A stretch of DNA of 64,000 nucleotides from Corynebacterium suicordis DSM 45110. GTDB lineage: Bacteria; Actinomycetota; Actinomycetes; Mycobacteriales; Mycobacteriaceae. Both the position numbers and the translations under genes were made by a program. The DNA is taken from contig NZ_JADKMY010000001.1 in NCBI RefSeq assembly GCF_015351405.1, positions 310,001 to 374,000 of the forward strand, written 5' to 3'. Below the pieces are notes generated by a model. The model was not told where the DNA came from and made no database searches. It saw only the letters and a program-made list of their open reading frames with translations. This document shows positions 37,630-45,999 of the stretch, piece after piece (the stretch's first letter is position 1; each line of letters opens with the position of its first letter).

Positions 37630-38562
37630 GTGCGATTAGGTGTCCTAGATGTAGGAAGTAACACGGTTCATTTAGTGGTGGTCGATGCCCAGCAGGGCGG
37701 GCCGCCTACTCCGATGAGCAATTGGAAGACCCCGATGCGGTTGGTGGAGTACCTGGATGACAAGGGTGCCATCAACAAGAAGGGTCAAGAGCGTCTGTTC
37801 AACGGCGTAGCGCTGGCCAAGGAGATGTCAGAGCAATTCCGTTGCGATGAGATGCTCCCCTTTGCTACCTCGGCGATTCGCTCTGCCACAAACTCCGAGC
37901 AGGTGCTGGAAAGCCTGGAGAAGGAAACGGGCGTTCGCCTGCGGATTCTCTCCGGTGAGGAAGAAGCTCGGCTGACCTTCTTGGCTGTTCGACGCTGGTA
38001 TGGCTGGTCCGCTGGTCGCATCTGCGACCTGGACATCGGCGGTGGTTCATTGGAGATGTCCCTGGGCACCAACGAGAACCCCGATGTAGCGTGTTCGGTG
38101 AACCTGGGTGCGGCGCGGTTGACCAAGGAGTGGTTCGTGACCGACCCTCCGGAGAAGAAGACCATCGCCGAGCTGCGGGAATACATCGATTCCACTCTGG
38201 AAGATCCCGTCACCCAATTGTTGGAATCCGGACCATTGGACTTGGCAGTGGGTACCTCCAAGACGTTCCGCATGCTGGCCCGCCTCACCGGTGCTGCCCC
38301 GAGCTCAGCCGGACCGCGCGTGAAGCGCGTGCTGACCCAAGCTGGTTTGCGCCAGCTCATCTCGTTCATTTCACGAATGACCGCGGCAGACCGGGCGGAA
38401 CTGGAAGGCGTGAGCGCGGATCGCTCCCACCAGGTGGTGGCCGGAGCTTTGGTGGCAGAGGCATCGATGCGTAAATTGGGCATCGATACTCTCCATATTT
38501 GCCCATGGGCACTTCGCGAGGGCGTAATTTTCAGGCAGACCGATCAGGTTTTGCTGAAGTAA
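37630..38562 (+). CDS. ppx: Ppx/GppA family exopolyphosphatase
   Basis: A 310-aa member of the actin-like ATPase fold. RLGVLDVGSNTVHLVVVDAQ is the N-terminal phosphate-1 motif, LPFATSAIRSATNSEQV the second conserved block, and DLDIGGGSLEMSLG the phosphate-2 motif with its DxGGGS signature. It degrades polyphosphate or pppGpp. GTG 37630 starts the protein directly before the fold; the upstream frame overlaps the divergent Cys-rich gene. Single-domain length matches the short corynebacterial/mycobacterial enzymes. Confidence 0.92.
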   Translation: MRLGVLDVGSNTVHLVVVDAQQGGPPTPMSNWKTPMRLVEYLDDKGAINKKGQERLFNGVALAKEMSEQFRCDEMLPFATSAIRSATNSEQVLESLEKETGVRLRILSGEEEARLTFLAVRRWYGWSAGRICDLDIGGGSLEMSLGTNENPDVACSVNLGAARLTKEWFVTDPPEKKTIAELREYIDSTLEDPVTQLLESGPLDLAVGTSKTFRMLARLTGAAPSSAGPRVKRVLTQAGLRQLISFISRMTAADRAELEGVSADRSHQVVAGALVAEASMRKLGIDTLHICPWALREGVIFRQTDQVLLK

Positions 38563-38672
38563 TTCTTTCCTTCGCCTTGTTGAGATGCGTTAAACGGCAT
38601 TTCTGACTGTATGGTGAAGGCTTAATGTATGTAATTGGATCAGAGCGCGTTCGATCTTGATGGGAACGATTG

Positions 38673-39800
38673 ATGAGTGAGAAGCTGACAGTCGCGGAAC
38701 TGATGGCCCGCAATGGCCGGAAGTCTGCCGACGGTGCGGATGAAAGTTCGCGGCGGCGTAGGCGTCGCAACCTGGAATCAGGTGGCGTATCTGTTGCGGA
38801 GCTGACAGGCTCCATTCCTGTCGTTACCCAAAAGGACGTGGATGAGCAGAAGGCCGCTGATGCCGCTGCTCAAGCACCTGCCGAGCGTAAGCCTGCCCCG
38901 CGAGTCTCCAGGCGCGCTGCGGAAAAGCCAGGCGAAGTCACCACCCAGATGACCCCGGTGAAGGATGCCCCCGCTGCGGCGCAGAAGCCACCGGTGGCTG
39001 CTGAGACTCGAAATGCTGAGACTAAGAGCACCGGCTTCAAGCGTGCGACGACTGCTTCTTCAGGCACCAAGCCTGTGGATGCTAAGCCAGCAGAGACCAA
39101 GCCTGTTGCTAACAAGCCAGTTGAGAATAAGCCTGCGGCGGATAAGTCCCGCACTCCTGCCCAGCCCGTATCCCACGAGGATGCGCGCAAGGCCGAAGCT
39201 CAGCTGATCGGTGGAGACAACACCGCCGCTACCACTGCCACCAGCAACACCGCGGCAAAGCCAAACGTTGAGAAGCCTTCTGCGTTCAAGCCTGCCGACG
39301 AGAAGCCAGCAGCCAATAAGCCTTTCGCCAAGGCTGCTGCTGCCGTGCCTGCATCCGCTGCAGCTGCAACCTCCGCAAAGGGCGCGCCGACTCCCGTGAA
39401 GGAGAAGGAGGTGGCGTCGAATCTTAAAAAGGACCCGGCTGCCACCCGCACCGAGCGCACCCCAGTGCCGGCGAAGAAGGATGATGAGTTCGCCGCGCTA
39501 GAGGCGGCTTTGGATGAAGATGAGGTCATCGATTACGAGGACAACACCATCTCCTGGCCAGCAATGATCGGGCAGGCGCTGCTCGCGATTGCTGCCGGCG
39601 TAGGCATCTTCTTCGGATTCAGCCTGCTGTGGTCCAACCTGCCTTCGATCGTGGTGCTGGTGCTGGCCCTGGCTGTCACCCTCCTGCTGGTCGGACTGGT
39701 GCACGCGCTGCTGCGTCACAACGATAAGTTGCTGATGCTCCTAGCGTTCGTGGTGGGTCTGATCCTCACTTTCGGCCCGCGGTTGGTCATCGGAATTTGA
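38673..39800 (+). CDS. Ala/Lys/Pro-rich membrane-anchored protein
   Basis: A 375-aa protein. The first 45 residues (MSEKLTVAELMARNGRK...RRRRRRNLESGGVSVAELTGSIP) are conserved; residues 60-260 are low-complexity with repeated KPAETKPVANKPVENKP-type units and are probably disordered. Two or three hydrophobic segments end the protein (about residues 293-372). The equivalent gene between ppx and proC in mycobacteria also encodes a membrane protein with a charged N-terminal part. ATG 38673 is preferred, after GGGAACG. No function assigned. Confidence 0.75.
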   Translation: MSEKLTVAELMARNGRKSADGADESSRRRRRRNLESGGVSVAELTGSIPVVTQKDVDEQKAADAAAQAPAERKPAPRVSRRAAEKPGEVTTQMTPVKDAPAAAQKPPVAAETRNAETKSTGFKRATTASSGTKPVDAKPAETKPVANKPVENKPAADKSRTPAQPVSHEDARKAEAQLIGGDNTAATTATSNTAAKPNVEKPSAFKPADEKPAANKPFAKAAAAVPASAAAATSAKGAPTPVKEKEVASNLKKDPAATRTERTPVPAKKDDEFAALEAALDEDEVIDYEDNTISWPAMIGQALLAIAAGVGIFFGFSLLWSNLPSIVVLVLALAVTLLLVGLVHALLRHNDKLLMLLAFVVGLILTFGPRLVIGI

Positions 39801-39934
39801 TCTGCAAAGAGTGAATGCGTGCAGCCCTTCAGGAATCTTCCTGGAGGGTTTTGTGCTGCTCGGGGCAGTTTTATCCCCCAGGCATAGGGGTGGGATCATG
39901 GCAGGAGTGCAGGAACGCTGGCACAGTTGAACGT

Positions 39935-40762
39935 ATGACTCGAATTGGAATTATTGGCGGAGGAAACATTGGCGAGGCGCTGTTCTCCGGAATCATCGGA
40001 GACGGCACCGACCCCAAGAGCATCATCGTGGCAGACCCCACACCGAAGCGTTTGGAGCAACTTCAAGAGCAATACGGAGTGGTCACCACCGAGGACAGCT
40101 CCGAGGCCGCAGATGGCGCGGACTACCTCTTTATCTGCGTGAAGCCAGACGTGGTTCCCACCGTGCTGGATGACATCTCCGAAGCGCTGAATTCCAATGG
40201 AGACACCGTGGTGGTCTCCGTGGCAGCGGGTGTCACCATCTCCACGATTGAAGGAGCACTCTCCGCGGGCACCCCTGTGGTGCGCGTGATGCCCAACACC
40301 CCGATGCTGGTGGGCAAGGGAGCGTCCGGGCTGGCAGGCGGACGCTATGCCGAGCAGAGCCACGTGGAGGCAGTCCAAGAGCTCCTGTCCGCCACGGGCA
40401 CTGCGGTGATCGTCAAGGAGAAGGATCTGGACGCGGTGACTGCCGTCTCCGGTTCTGGCCCCGCATACATCTTCATGGTCGCTGAGGCGATGATCGATGC
40501 AGGAGTGAACCTCGGCCTGCCCCGCCCCTTGGCGCAAGAGTTGGCAGTTGCCACGGTTGAGGGCGCGGCCACGATGATGGCGAAGAACCAGGCGGAAGAG
40601 GACGGCGATGATCCCGCCGCACTGCGCGCCAAGGTTTCTTCCCCAGGCGGCACCACTGCTGCTGCTACCCGCACCTTGGATGAAGAGGGCTTGCGCCGCG
40701 CGTTCTACAAGGCCATGCAAGCTTGTAAGGACCGCTCGGTGGAATTGGGTAAGAGCGACTAA
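39935..40762 (+). CDS. proC: Pyrroline-5-carboxylate reductase
   Basis: A 275-aa enzyme catalysing the last step of proline synthesis (P5C + NAD(P)H to proline). IGIIGGGNIGEALFSGII is the N-terminal dinucleotide fold, VVRVMPNTPMLVGKGASGL the conserved middle motif, and SSPGGTTAAATRTLDEEGLRRAF the C-terminal signature region. ATG 39935 gives the usual length. Confidence 0.96.
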   Translation: MTRIGIIGGGNIGEALFSGIIGDGTDPKSIIVADPTPKRLEQLQEQYGVVTTEDSSEAADGADYLFICVKPDVVPTVLDDISEALNSNGDTVVVSVAAGVTISTIEGALSAGTPVVRVMPNTPMLVGKGASGLAGGRYAEQSHVEAVQELLSATGTAVIVKEKDLDAVTAVSGSGPAYIFMVAEAMIDAGVNLGLPRPLAQELAVATVEGAATMMAKNQAEEDGDDPAALRAKVSSPGGTTAAATRTLDEEGLRRAFYKAMQACKDRSVELGKSD

Positions 40763-41091
40763 GGCTTCGCGGCCAGTGGCGCGGTGCAGTTGCGTGGCGC
40801 TCGAGAGCGTTACAGAAATGCCCCGGGGGTAACCGGTGGGGGTCTTGTGACTCCTGGGTTCCCACGGGGCATCTTTGGGCTTTATTCATAACTTTTGCCA
40901 CGCCAGAATAGTTCTGGCTCTGCAGATTCACTGCGTCCCGCTACGCAACAACTAGTAACAATCGTTGCTTTCTCCCCCGTGTTATACATCTGCCACACGC
41001 TTCACGTTATGATGGCTAAAGCGATTCTTGTGTGACGTCTTGCAGGAGGGGAAGCCTGCAGCACGCGAGAAATCCTAGAAAGTGATGATTA
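40763..41091. other. 329-bp gap after proC: hairpin and possible promoter
   Basis: No gene is visible. ATGCCCCG (40818-40825) pairs with CGGGGCAT (40865-40872), followed by CTTTGGGCTTT, a probable proC terminator. TGTTATACA at 40980-40988 is a good extended -10 promoter for the next gene. In its leader TGCAGG (41041-41046) pairs with CCTGCA (41055-41060). Confidence 0.45.
40818..40872 (+). terminator. Probable terminator after proC
   Basis: An 8-bp outer stem ATGCCCCG/CGGGGCAT with a partly paired inner section (GGGTAACC with GGGTTCCC) lies 55 bp after the proC stop and is followed by a modest T-rich stretch (CTTTGGGCTTT). Confidence 0.45.
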
Positions 41092-41295
41092 ATGGCTAAC
41101 AATGAGAACGGAATCTACCTCACTGTCGCTGAGGTGGCGGAGCTGATGCGCGTCTCGAAGATGACGGTGTATCGCTTGGTTCACTCTGGAGACCTGCCAG
41201 CTGTGCAGGTTGGTCGCTCTTTCCGAGTTCACGAGCAGGCAGTCGAGAAGTACCTCGGCTCCAGCGTGTACAAGGCAACCGACCAAGCCGGTTAA
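41092..41295 (+). CDS. Small helix-turn-helix (excisionase/BldC-type) DNA-binding protein
   Basis: A 67-aa MerR-like single-domain protein: IYLTVAEVAELMRVSKMTVYRLVHSGDLPAVQVGRSFRVHEQAVEKYL covers nearly all of it. The family includes phage excisionases and actinobacterial BldC-like regulators; because the gene sits in the conserved proC - HTH - bS22 order known from mycobacteria, it is a resident regulator and not a phage remnant. ATG 41092 follows GAAAGTGATGATTA. Confidence 0.88.
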   Translation: MANNENGIYLTVAEVAELMRVSKMTVYRLVHSGDLPAVQVGRSFRVHEQAVEKYLGSSVYKATDQAG

Positions 41296-41325
41296 AGCAT
41301 CTTTTCAGGTACTCACTGCTTGTCA

Positions 41326-41361
41326 CCCTCGGCGAAAGCCGGGGGAGGCAAGGGGTTTTTT
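41326..41361 (+). terminator. Terminator after the small HTH gene
   Basis: CCCTCGGC-GAAA-GCCGGGGG (41326-41345), a GNRA-capped stem with one wobble pair, lies 30 bp after the HTH stop, with TTTTTT at 41356-41361. The ten-base distance to the T-run lowers certainty. Confidence 0.5.
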
Positions 41362-41389
41362 GTTTTAGGTGCCGGTAGAGCGGTAGACT
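41360..41389 (+). promoter_or_regulatory. Candidate promoter for the bS22 gene
   Basis: TTGTTT (41360-41365) and TAGACT (41384-41389) are 18 bp apart, about 180 bp before the bS22 start. Confidence 0.4.
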
Positions 41390-41572
41390 AACCACCATTC
41401 GTGTCGGCCGTCCCCGGCACAGTTTCCGCCCGCTAAGGCGGAGCAGCGATTTACCAGCCGAGATTATGGTTGGCGCACCCGCGCTCACAACGCGAAAGTG
41501 CTCGCCGCTCCCCACGGTTAGGCGGGTTGATAACTGTTTTGATCGACCAACTGATGAAGCGAGGTTCCCACC

Positions 41573-41674
41573 ATGGGTTCAGTGATCAAGAAGCGCCGCA
41601 AGCGTATGTCCAAGAAGAAGCACCGCAAGATGCTTCGCCGTACTCGCGTTCAGCGACGGAAATTGGGCAAGTAA
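41573..41674 (+). CDS. Ribosomal protein bS22 (AURKAIP1/COX24 domain), 33 aa
   Basis: ATG 41573 to TAA 41674 encodes a 33-residue, extremely basic peptide: [20 protein letters not shown] at the start and [12 protein letters not shown] at the end. This is the AURKAIP1/COX24-domain small-subunit protein found in actinobacteria and identified on the mycobacterial 30S subunit (called bS22). In mycobacteria it follows the same small HTH gene, so both sequence and position agree. The gene is easily missed because of its length. A strong terminator follows. Confidence 0.93.
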   Translation: MGSVIKKRRKRMSKKKHRKMLRRTRVQRRKLGK

Positions 41675-41720
41675 GCCTTCTGGCCACAAGCTTTCCGCAG
41701 ATTCCTTGCGGCTTGGGCCG

Positions 41721-41766
41721 AAAAAATCCGCCCTTGGTGTGCAACACACTGAGAGGCGGATTTTTT
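41721..41766. terminator. Bidirectional terminator between bS22 and serB1
   Basis: AAAAAATCCGCC (41721-41732) pairs with GGCGGATTTTTT (41755-41766); an inner GTGTG/CACAC stem continues it. The A-run and T-run make it work for both converging genes. Confidence 0.93.
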
Positions 41767-41776
41767 ATGTCTGCGC

Positions 41777-42895
41777 CTACTTGCGCAGGATCCAGTACCC
41801 GCCAGCAGCCGCAGCCCCCGCAGCAGCCGCCGTGCCACCAGCGCGCACCACTTTCCGGCTCCTCCGGTAATCCCGGATCTCCCATCCATTACGCTGTGCC
41901 GCCTTGCGCAGCTGAGTGTCCGGATTCACGGCCACGGCAGTGCCCACCTTGGAGAGCATGGGGATGTCATTGATGGAATCGGAGTAGGCCGTGCATCGCG
42001 CCAGATCCAGCCCCTCGTAGGCGCTCAGGGCCACTACCGCGTGCTGTTTGCCCGGGCCGTGCAGCATATCGCCCACCATCCGGCCGGTGAACGTGCCATC
42101 CTCCACCTCGGCAACGGTTCCCAGCGCGCCGGTGAATCCCAGTTCCCGGGCGATGATCTGCGCCAACTGCACAGGCGCCGCAGTCACCAACCACACCTGA
42201 TGCCCCGCTTGCAGGTGCATATCCGCCAATTCCTTGGTGCCGGGGAAGATGCGTTCGGAGATGCTCGCCGCCCAAATTTCCTCCGCCATGGACACCAGTT
42301 CCGAGACCTTGTGCCCCTTCACCAGCGCCAAAGCCTGCTCGCGCCCCTGATCGATGTCTCCCTGGTTCTCCCCGGAGAGCCGGAAGCGCAGCTGCTTCCA
42401 CACAAATCCGAGCACTTCACCCACGCCGAAGAATTTCCGCTTCACCAGCCCGCGAGCGAAAAGCAGGATGGAGGCACCTTTGATCAGCGTGTTGTCGACG
42501 TCGAAAAACGCCGCCGCACCCACGTCCTGCGGTATCGAGGGATCCGGGTCATTGAGCTTATTCACCCCACCGGCGGCCTGGCTGGCACCGTGCAGATTCC
42601 TCAATCCATCGCGCAGGGCCGCATCGGGCACATCGAGTTTCCGCGCCAGCTGGTTGATCGCCTCCCGGTTCGGGTCGTTGGGAGCGTCCGGGTTCAGTGC
42701 TTGCCACTGGGTTGATTGTGTTTCCGACGCCACCTCGGCGACCCCCGCCGAGTAATTCGACCCGCCGAGGGATTGCAACGCGTGCTGCACGGCGGCCTCG
42801 CCTGCCTGTACCTGTGCGGATTCACCGCGGGTGGGAAACACTCGCCGGGAAAGAAAGGCCCTCACCCGGCTGCGGATAGTGGATTGCGTACTCAC
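41777..42895 (-). CDS. HAD-superfamily phosphatase (SerB1-like)
   Basis: A 372-aa HAD hydrolase of the SerB/IB group. Motif I is AAFFDVDNTLIKGAS near residue 145, motif II VWLVTAAPVQLAQII near 250, and motif III/IV AYSDSINDIPML near 320. A 130-residue N-terminal extension without recognised domain precedes it, and the C terminus ends in an Ala/Gly-rich hydrophobic segment ([17 protein letters not shown]). It occupies the serB1 place before hemA. Substrate (phosphoserine or another small phosphate ester) not proven. GTG start at 42895. Confidence 0.85.
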   Translation of the reverse strand: MSTQSTIRSRVRAFLSRRVFPTRGESAQVQAGEAAVQHALQSLGGSNYSAGVAEVASETQSTQWQALNPDAPNDPNREAINQLARKLDVPDAALRDGLRNLHGASQAAGGVNKLNDPDPSIPQDVGAAAFFDVDNTLIKGASILLFARGLVKRKFFGVGEVLGFVWKQLRFRLSGENQGDIDQGREQALALVKGHKVSELVSMAEEIWAASISERIFPGTKELADMHLQAGHQVWLVTAAPVQLAQIIARELGFTGALGTVAEVEDGTFTGRMVGDMLHGPGKQHAVVALSAYEGLDLARCTAYSDSINDIPMLSKVGTAVAVNPDTQLRKAAQRNGWEIRDYRRSRKVVRAGGTAAAAGAAAAGGYWILRK

Positions 42896-42953
42896 TGTTT
42901 CTAAGTTACTAGCTCGCTCGCTGAGGGGATAGCGGTCAGCTAGCATCGTGGGG

Positions 42954-43220
42954 ATGAAGAGAACTCCCGCCGATGTCACCCTCCTGGTGCGCTCTACGTG
43001 TGGCTCGTGTGCGCGGGTCGAGCAGCAGATTCAGCCCGTGATCCAGGATGCGGGCGCGCAACTCACGGTGGTGCAGTTGGATGGGCCGCAGGCTGCGGGC
43101 AATGCGGAGATTCTGGAGCTGGAGCAGGAATTCGGCGATCGCGTGCCCGTGGTGTTGGTGAACGGGGAAGAGTTCGCCTGCTGGGAAGTGGACAATGAGG
43201 AACTTGCAGCCGCTCTGTAG
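42954..43220 (+). CDS. Glutaredoxin-like protein (DUF836)
   Basis: An 88-aa thioredoxin-fold protein: TLLVRSTCGSCARVEQQI has a CxxC (CGSC) redox site in a glutaredoxin-like setting, and VPVVLVNGEEFACWEVD contains the cis-Pro. It is divergent from serB1 and 194 bp upstream of hemA. Similar small thiol proteins stand here in mycobacteria. Reduction is probably by mycothiol or thioredoxin; the partner is unknown. Confidence 0.85.
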   Translation: MKRTPADVTLLVRSTCGSCARVEQQIQPVIQDAGAQLTVVQLDGPQAAGNAEILELEQEFGDRVPVVLVNGEEFACWEVDNEELAAAL

Positions 43221-43276
43221 GTCTGCTGCCGGCCTTCTGTCACCCGAGTCGCTCTATAACACTTGGATGCACCGTT

Positions 43277-43305
43277 TTGTCATTGGGGTGGGTTAACGAT
43301 AGCGT
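43277..43305 (+). promoter_or_regulatory. Candidate promoter for the hem operon
   Basis: TTGTCA (43277-43282) and TAGCGT (43300-43305) with a 17-bp spacer, 110 bp before the hemA start. Confidence 0.45.
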
Positions 43306-43414
43306 AGGGGTTCATAAATGCCCGAGGGTCGCCTTGCAGAAAAAGGTGGCTTAAGCGCCCGCGATCGTGTGGCCTTCCACGGGGAAACACGCATGCAGGA
43401 GGCCTGGAACAGGT

Positions 43415-44815
43415 ATGAACGTTAGCGCAGCGACAGGCACCGCAGCAGTGTTGCTGGTGGGTTTGTCCTTCCGCTCCGCACCCGTTCCGGTTCTGGAAAA
43501 GGTCTCGCTGGCAGATTCCGAACTCCCCAAGCTGCAGATGGCTTTGCTGGAAAGCGACGCAATTTCTGAGGCCCTGGTGCTCTCCACGTGCAACCGCATG
43601 GAGTTCTACACCGTGGCCAATGCGTTCCACTCCGGGTTGGATCACGTGGTGGAGACCATCGCGCGCTTCGCCGAGTTGCCCGCGGAGGATCTGGAACCCC
43701 ACCTCTACGTGCACTATTCCGATTCCGCAGCCGAGCACATGCTGAACGTGGCTTCCGGCCTGGATTCCATGGTGGTGGGCGAACAGCAGATCATCGGGCA
43801 ATTGCGCAGTGCCTACCAGCAGTCCAATGACATCGGCTCGGTGGGCAGGACTCTGCACGACCTCACGCAGCGCGCTCTGCACACGGGAAAGCGGGTGCAC
43901 TCGGAGACGAACATCGATACCGCTGGAGCATCCATGGTGTCTTTCTCCGTGGATAAAGCTTTGGATCGATTGGGCGTCGATAAGAAAACAGAAAACCCGA
44001 TGAGTGGCCGCCGGGCACTGATTGTGGGCGCGGGAGCGATGGCCTCGCTGGCTTCCACGTACCTCGGGAAACTGGGGATTGAGCACGTCACCGTGGCAAA
44101 CCGCACGCTTACTCGCGCGGAAAACCTTGCCACGCACGCCCGCGAGGCAGGCGTGAATGCGGACGCTGTATCGCTGACTGAGATGCCGCAGCTGATCGGT
44201 TCGGTGGACATCATCGTGTCCGCTACGGGTGCTGCCGGGCATGTGGTGCTGGCGGAGCATGTGCGCGCCTCCCGCGATGAGCACGGCGCGGGGGAGCGGC
44301 CGCTGGCGCTGGTGGATCTCTCCATGCCCCGGGATATCGAACAGACCACGGCGGAGATTCCCCACGTGCACCTGCTCAACATCGAGGAGCTCACGGAGCT
44401 CGCAGGTGAAGGTGTGGAAGACGAGGATCCGGCGCGTCGCATCGTGGGTGAAGAGCTGGAGTTGTTCCTCGAGGAACAACGCCTCCAGACGGTGATCCCC
44501 ACGGTCAAGGCGCTGCGCAAGAAGGGCGTGGATCTCATGGCCGATGAGATGCTGCTGTTGGAACGGCAAACCCCGGAGATGTCCGCCGCGGATCGCCAAG
44601 CAGTGGAAAAGGCCATGCGCAGGTTTCTGGACAAACTCCTGCACACGCCCACCGTGCAGGCCAAAAAGCTTTCCGGCGCCGGTACACCAGTGAGCTACCC
44701 AGATGCGCTCGCAGCCCTGTTCCAACTGCCCATCGGGGCCGCACGCTCAGTCTCTGAAACCAAACCGGTCTCCGAAAACAATCCAGCCCGATCCACCGAG
44801 AGGAAACAGTCATGA
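43415..44815 (+). CDS. hemA: Glutamyl-tRNA reductase
   Basis: A 466-aa enzyme that reduces glutamyl-tRNA to glutamate-1-semialdehyde, the first committed step of haem synthesis by the C5 route. The catalytic cysteine lies in LSTCNRMEFYTVAN near residue 52, VVGEQQIIGQLR is a conserved substrate-domain motif, and ALIVGAGAMASLASTYLGKLG is the NADPH fold near residue 205. ATG 43415 lies 12 bp after AGGAGG. Its end overlaps hemC by four bases (ATGA). Confidence 0.96.
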   Translation: MNVSAATGTAAVLLVGLSFRSAPVPVLEKVSLADSELPKLQMALLESDAISEALVLSTCNRMEFYTVANAFHSGLDHVVETIARFAELPAEDLEPHLYVHYSDSAAEHMLNVASGLDSMVVGEQQIIGQLRSAYQQSNDIGSVGRTLHDLTQRALHTGKRVHSETNIDTAGASMVSFSVDKALDRLGVDKKTENPMSGRRALIVGAGAMASLASTYLGKLGIEHVTVANRTLTRAENLATHAREAGVNADAVSLTEMPQLIGSVDIIVSATGAAGHVVLAEHVRASRDEHGAGERPLALVDLSMPRDIEQTTAEIPHVHLLNIEELTELAGEGVEDEDPARRIVGEELELFLEEQRLQTVIPTVKALRKKGVDLMADEMLLLERQTPEMSAADRQAVEKAMRRFLDKLLHTPTVQAKKLSGAGTPVSYPDALAALFQLPIGAARSVSETKPVSENNPARSTERKQS

Positions 44816-45810
44816 CCAGCAAACGAACGTTCCTCATTGGCACCCGTGGCTCTTTGCTCGCCACCACCCAGTCCGGGCACGTGCGCGAGGCAATCACGTC
44901 CCAGGGACTGCAGGCTGAACTGCACCTGGTGCACACCCCGGGCGATGCATCGCAGGCTGCGCAGACTCCGGTGGCGCAGATCGGCATCGGTGTCTTCACC
45001 GAGACCCTGCGCAACGCGCTGGATTCGCACGAATGCGATATTGCCGTGCACTCCTTCAAGGATCTGCCCACCGCGGCAGATCCGCGTTTCCGCACCGTGG
45101 TGCCCACCAGGGTTGATCCCCGTGAGGTGCTGATCAGTGTGGATAACAAGCCCCTCATGGAGCTCGCGCCCGGTGCCAAGGTGGGCACCGGCGCGCCCCG
45201 CCGGGTGTCGCAGATCCTCGCGGTGCGCCCGGACCTGGAACTGGTTCCGCTGCGCGGAAACATCACCACCCGCATGAGCCGGGTTGGCCAAGACCTGGAT
45301 GCCGTGGTGCTGGCGCGCGCAGGATTAGAGCGCGTGGACATGCTGGACAACGCGGCAGAATCCATCGACCCACAGCTGGTTATGCCCGCCCCAGCCCAGG
45401 GTGCGCTGAGCGTGGAAGTGCGCGCGGATGATGAAGAGGCGTTTGCCGCCGTGGCGGCACTGGATGATTCCTTGAGCCATGCCCAGGCCATTGCGGAACG
45501 AGCAGTGCTCTCCACACTTGAGGCGGGATGCTCCGCACCCGTGGGAGCGTATTCCACCCTGGAGATGCATCCTGCTGGCGCAAGTGGAGAAACCACCGCC
45601 ACGCTGCGCGTATACGGCGGAGCATTTGCTCTCGATGGTTCGGACACTCTGGTGCGCGATGCCTCCGCGGAGATCCCTTTCGGCTCCACCCGCACGCTGC
45701 TTGATGCCACATGGTCGGAGACCGCTGCGCAGGCTAAACGCTTAGGCACGCAGGTGGGCGAGGCACTTCTGGCAGATGGCGCGGAAAGACTCATGGCTAT
45801 TCATCGTTGA
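44812..45810 (+). CDS. hemC: Porphobilinogen deaminase (hydroxymethylbilane synthase)
   Basis: A 332-aa enzyme joining four porphobilinogens into hydroxymethylbilane. LIGTRGSLLATTQSGHV opens the fold, VHSFKDLPTA and GTGAPRR carry substrate-binding residues, and the Cys of LEAGCSAPVGAYS (about residue 240) anchors the dipyrromethane cofactor. ATG overlaps the hemA stop, so it is coupled to hemA. Confidence 0.97.
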   Translation: MTSKRTFLIGTRGSLLATTQSGHVREAITSQGLQAELHLVHTPGDASQAAQTPVAQIGIGVFTETLRNALDSHECDIAVHSFKDLPTAADPRFRTVVPTRVDPREVLISVDNKPLMELAPGAKVGTGAPRRVSQILAVRPDLELVPLRGNITTRMSRVGQDLDAVVLARAGLERVDMLDNAAESIDPQLVMPAPAQGALSVEVRADDEEAFAAVAALDDSLSHAQAIAERAVLSTLEAGCSAPVGAYSTLEMHPAGASGETTATLRVYGGAFALDGSDTLVRDASAEIPFGSTRTLLDATWSETAAQAKRLGTQVGEALLADGAERLMAIHR

Positions 45811-45999
45811 CAAGCCCCCTGTATGAACGCGGCCGGAGCACACCCCGGCTGCAGAGAAAAATTTTGCTGAGATCCACAACATTCACTTCTTCCCGAGGTG
45901 CCATTCGTTCGAGAATGCCACTTGCACAGCGCGCAGCGATGCGCATGCCAAGCGGCCCAGGCCGCCAGGGGAAAACCCAAGTACATGGAAAGCCAACTA

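Noticed and set aside
41092..41295. Excisionase-like gene as a sign of a prophage or integrative element
   Set aside because: It stands in conserved chromosomal order (proC - HTH - bS22) with no integrase, attachment repeats or phage genes nearby.
45898..45999. N-terminal extension of HemD by 34 codons
   Set aside because: The extension (Cys/His/Arg-rich) has no ribosome site or homology; ATG 46000 with GGAAAG fits better.
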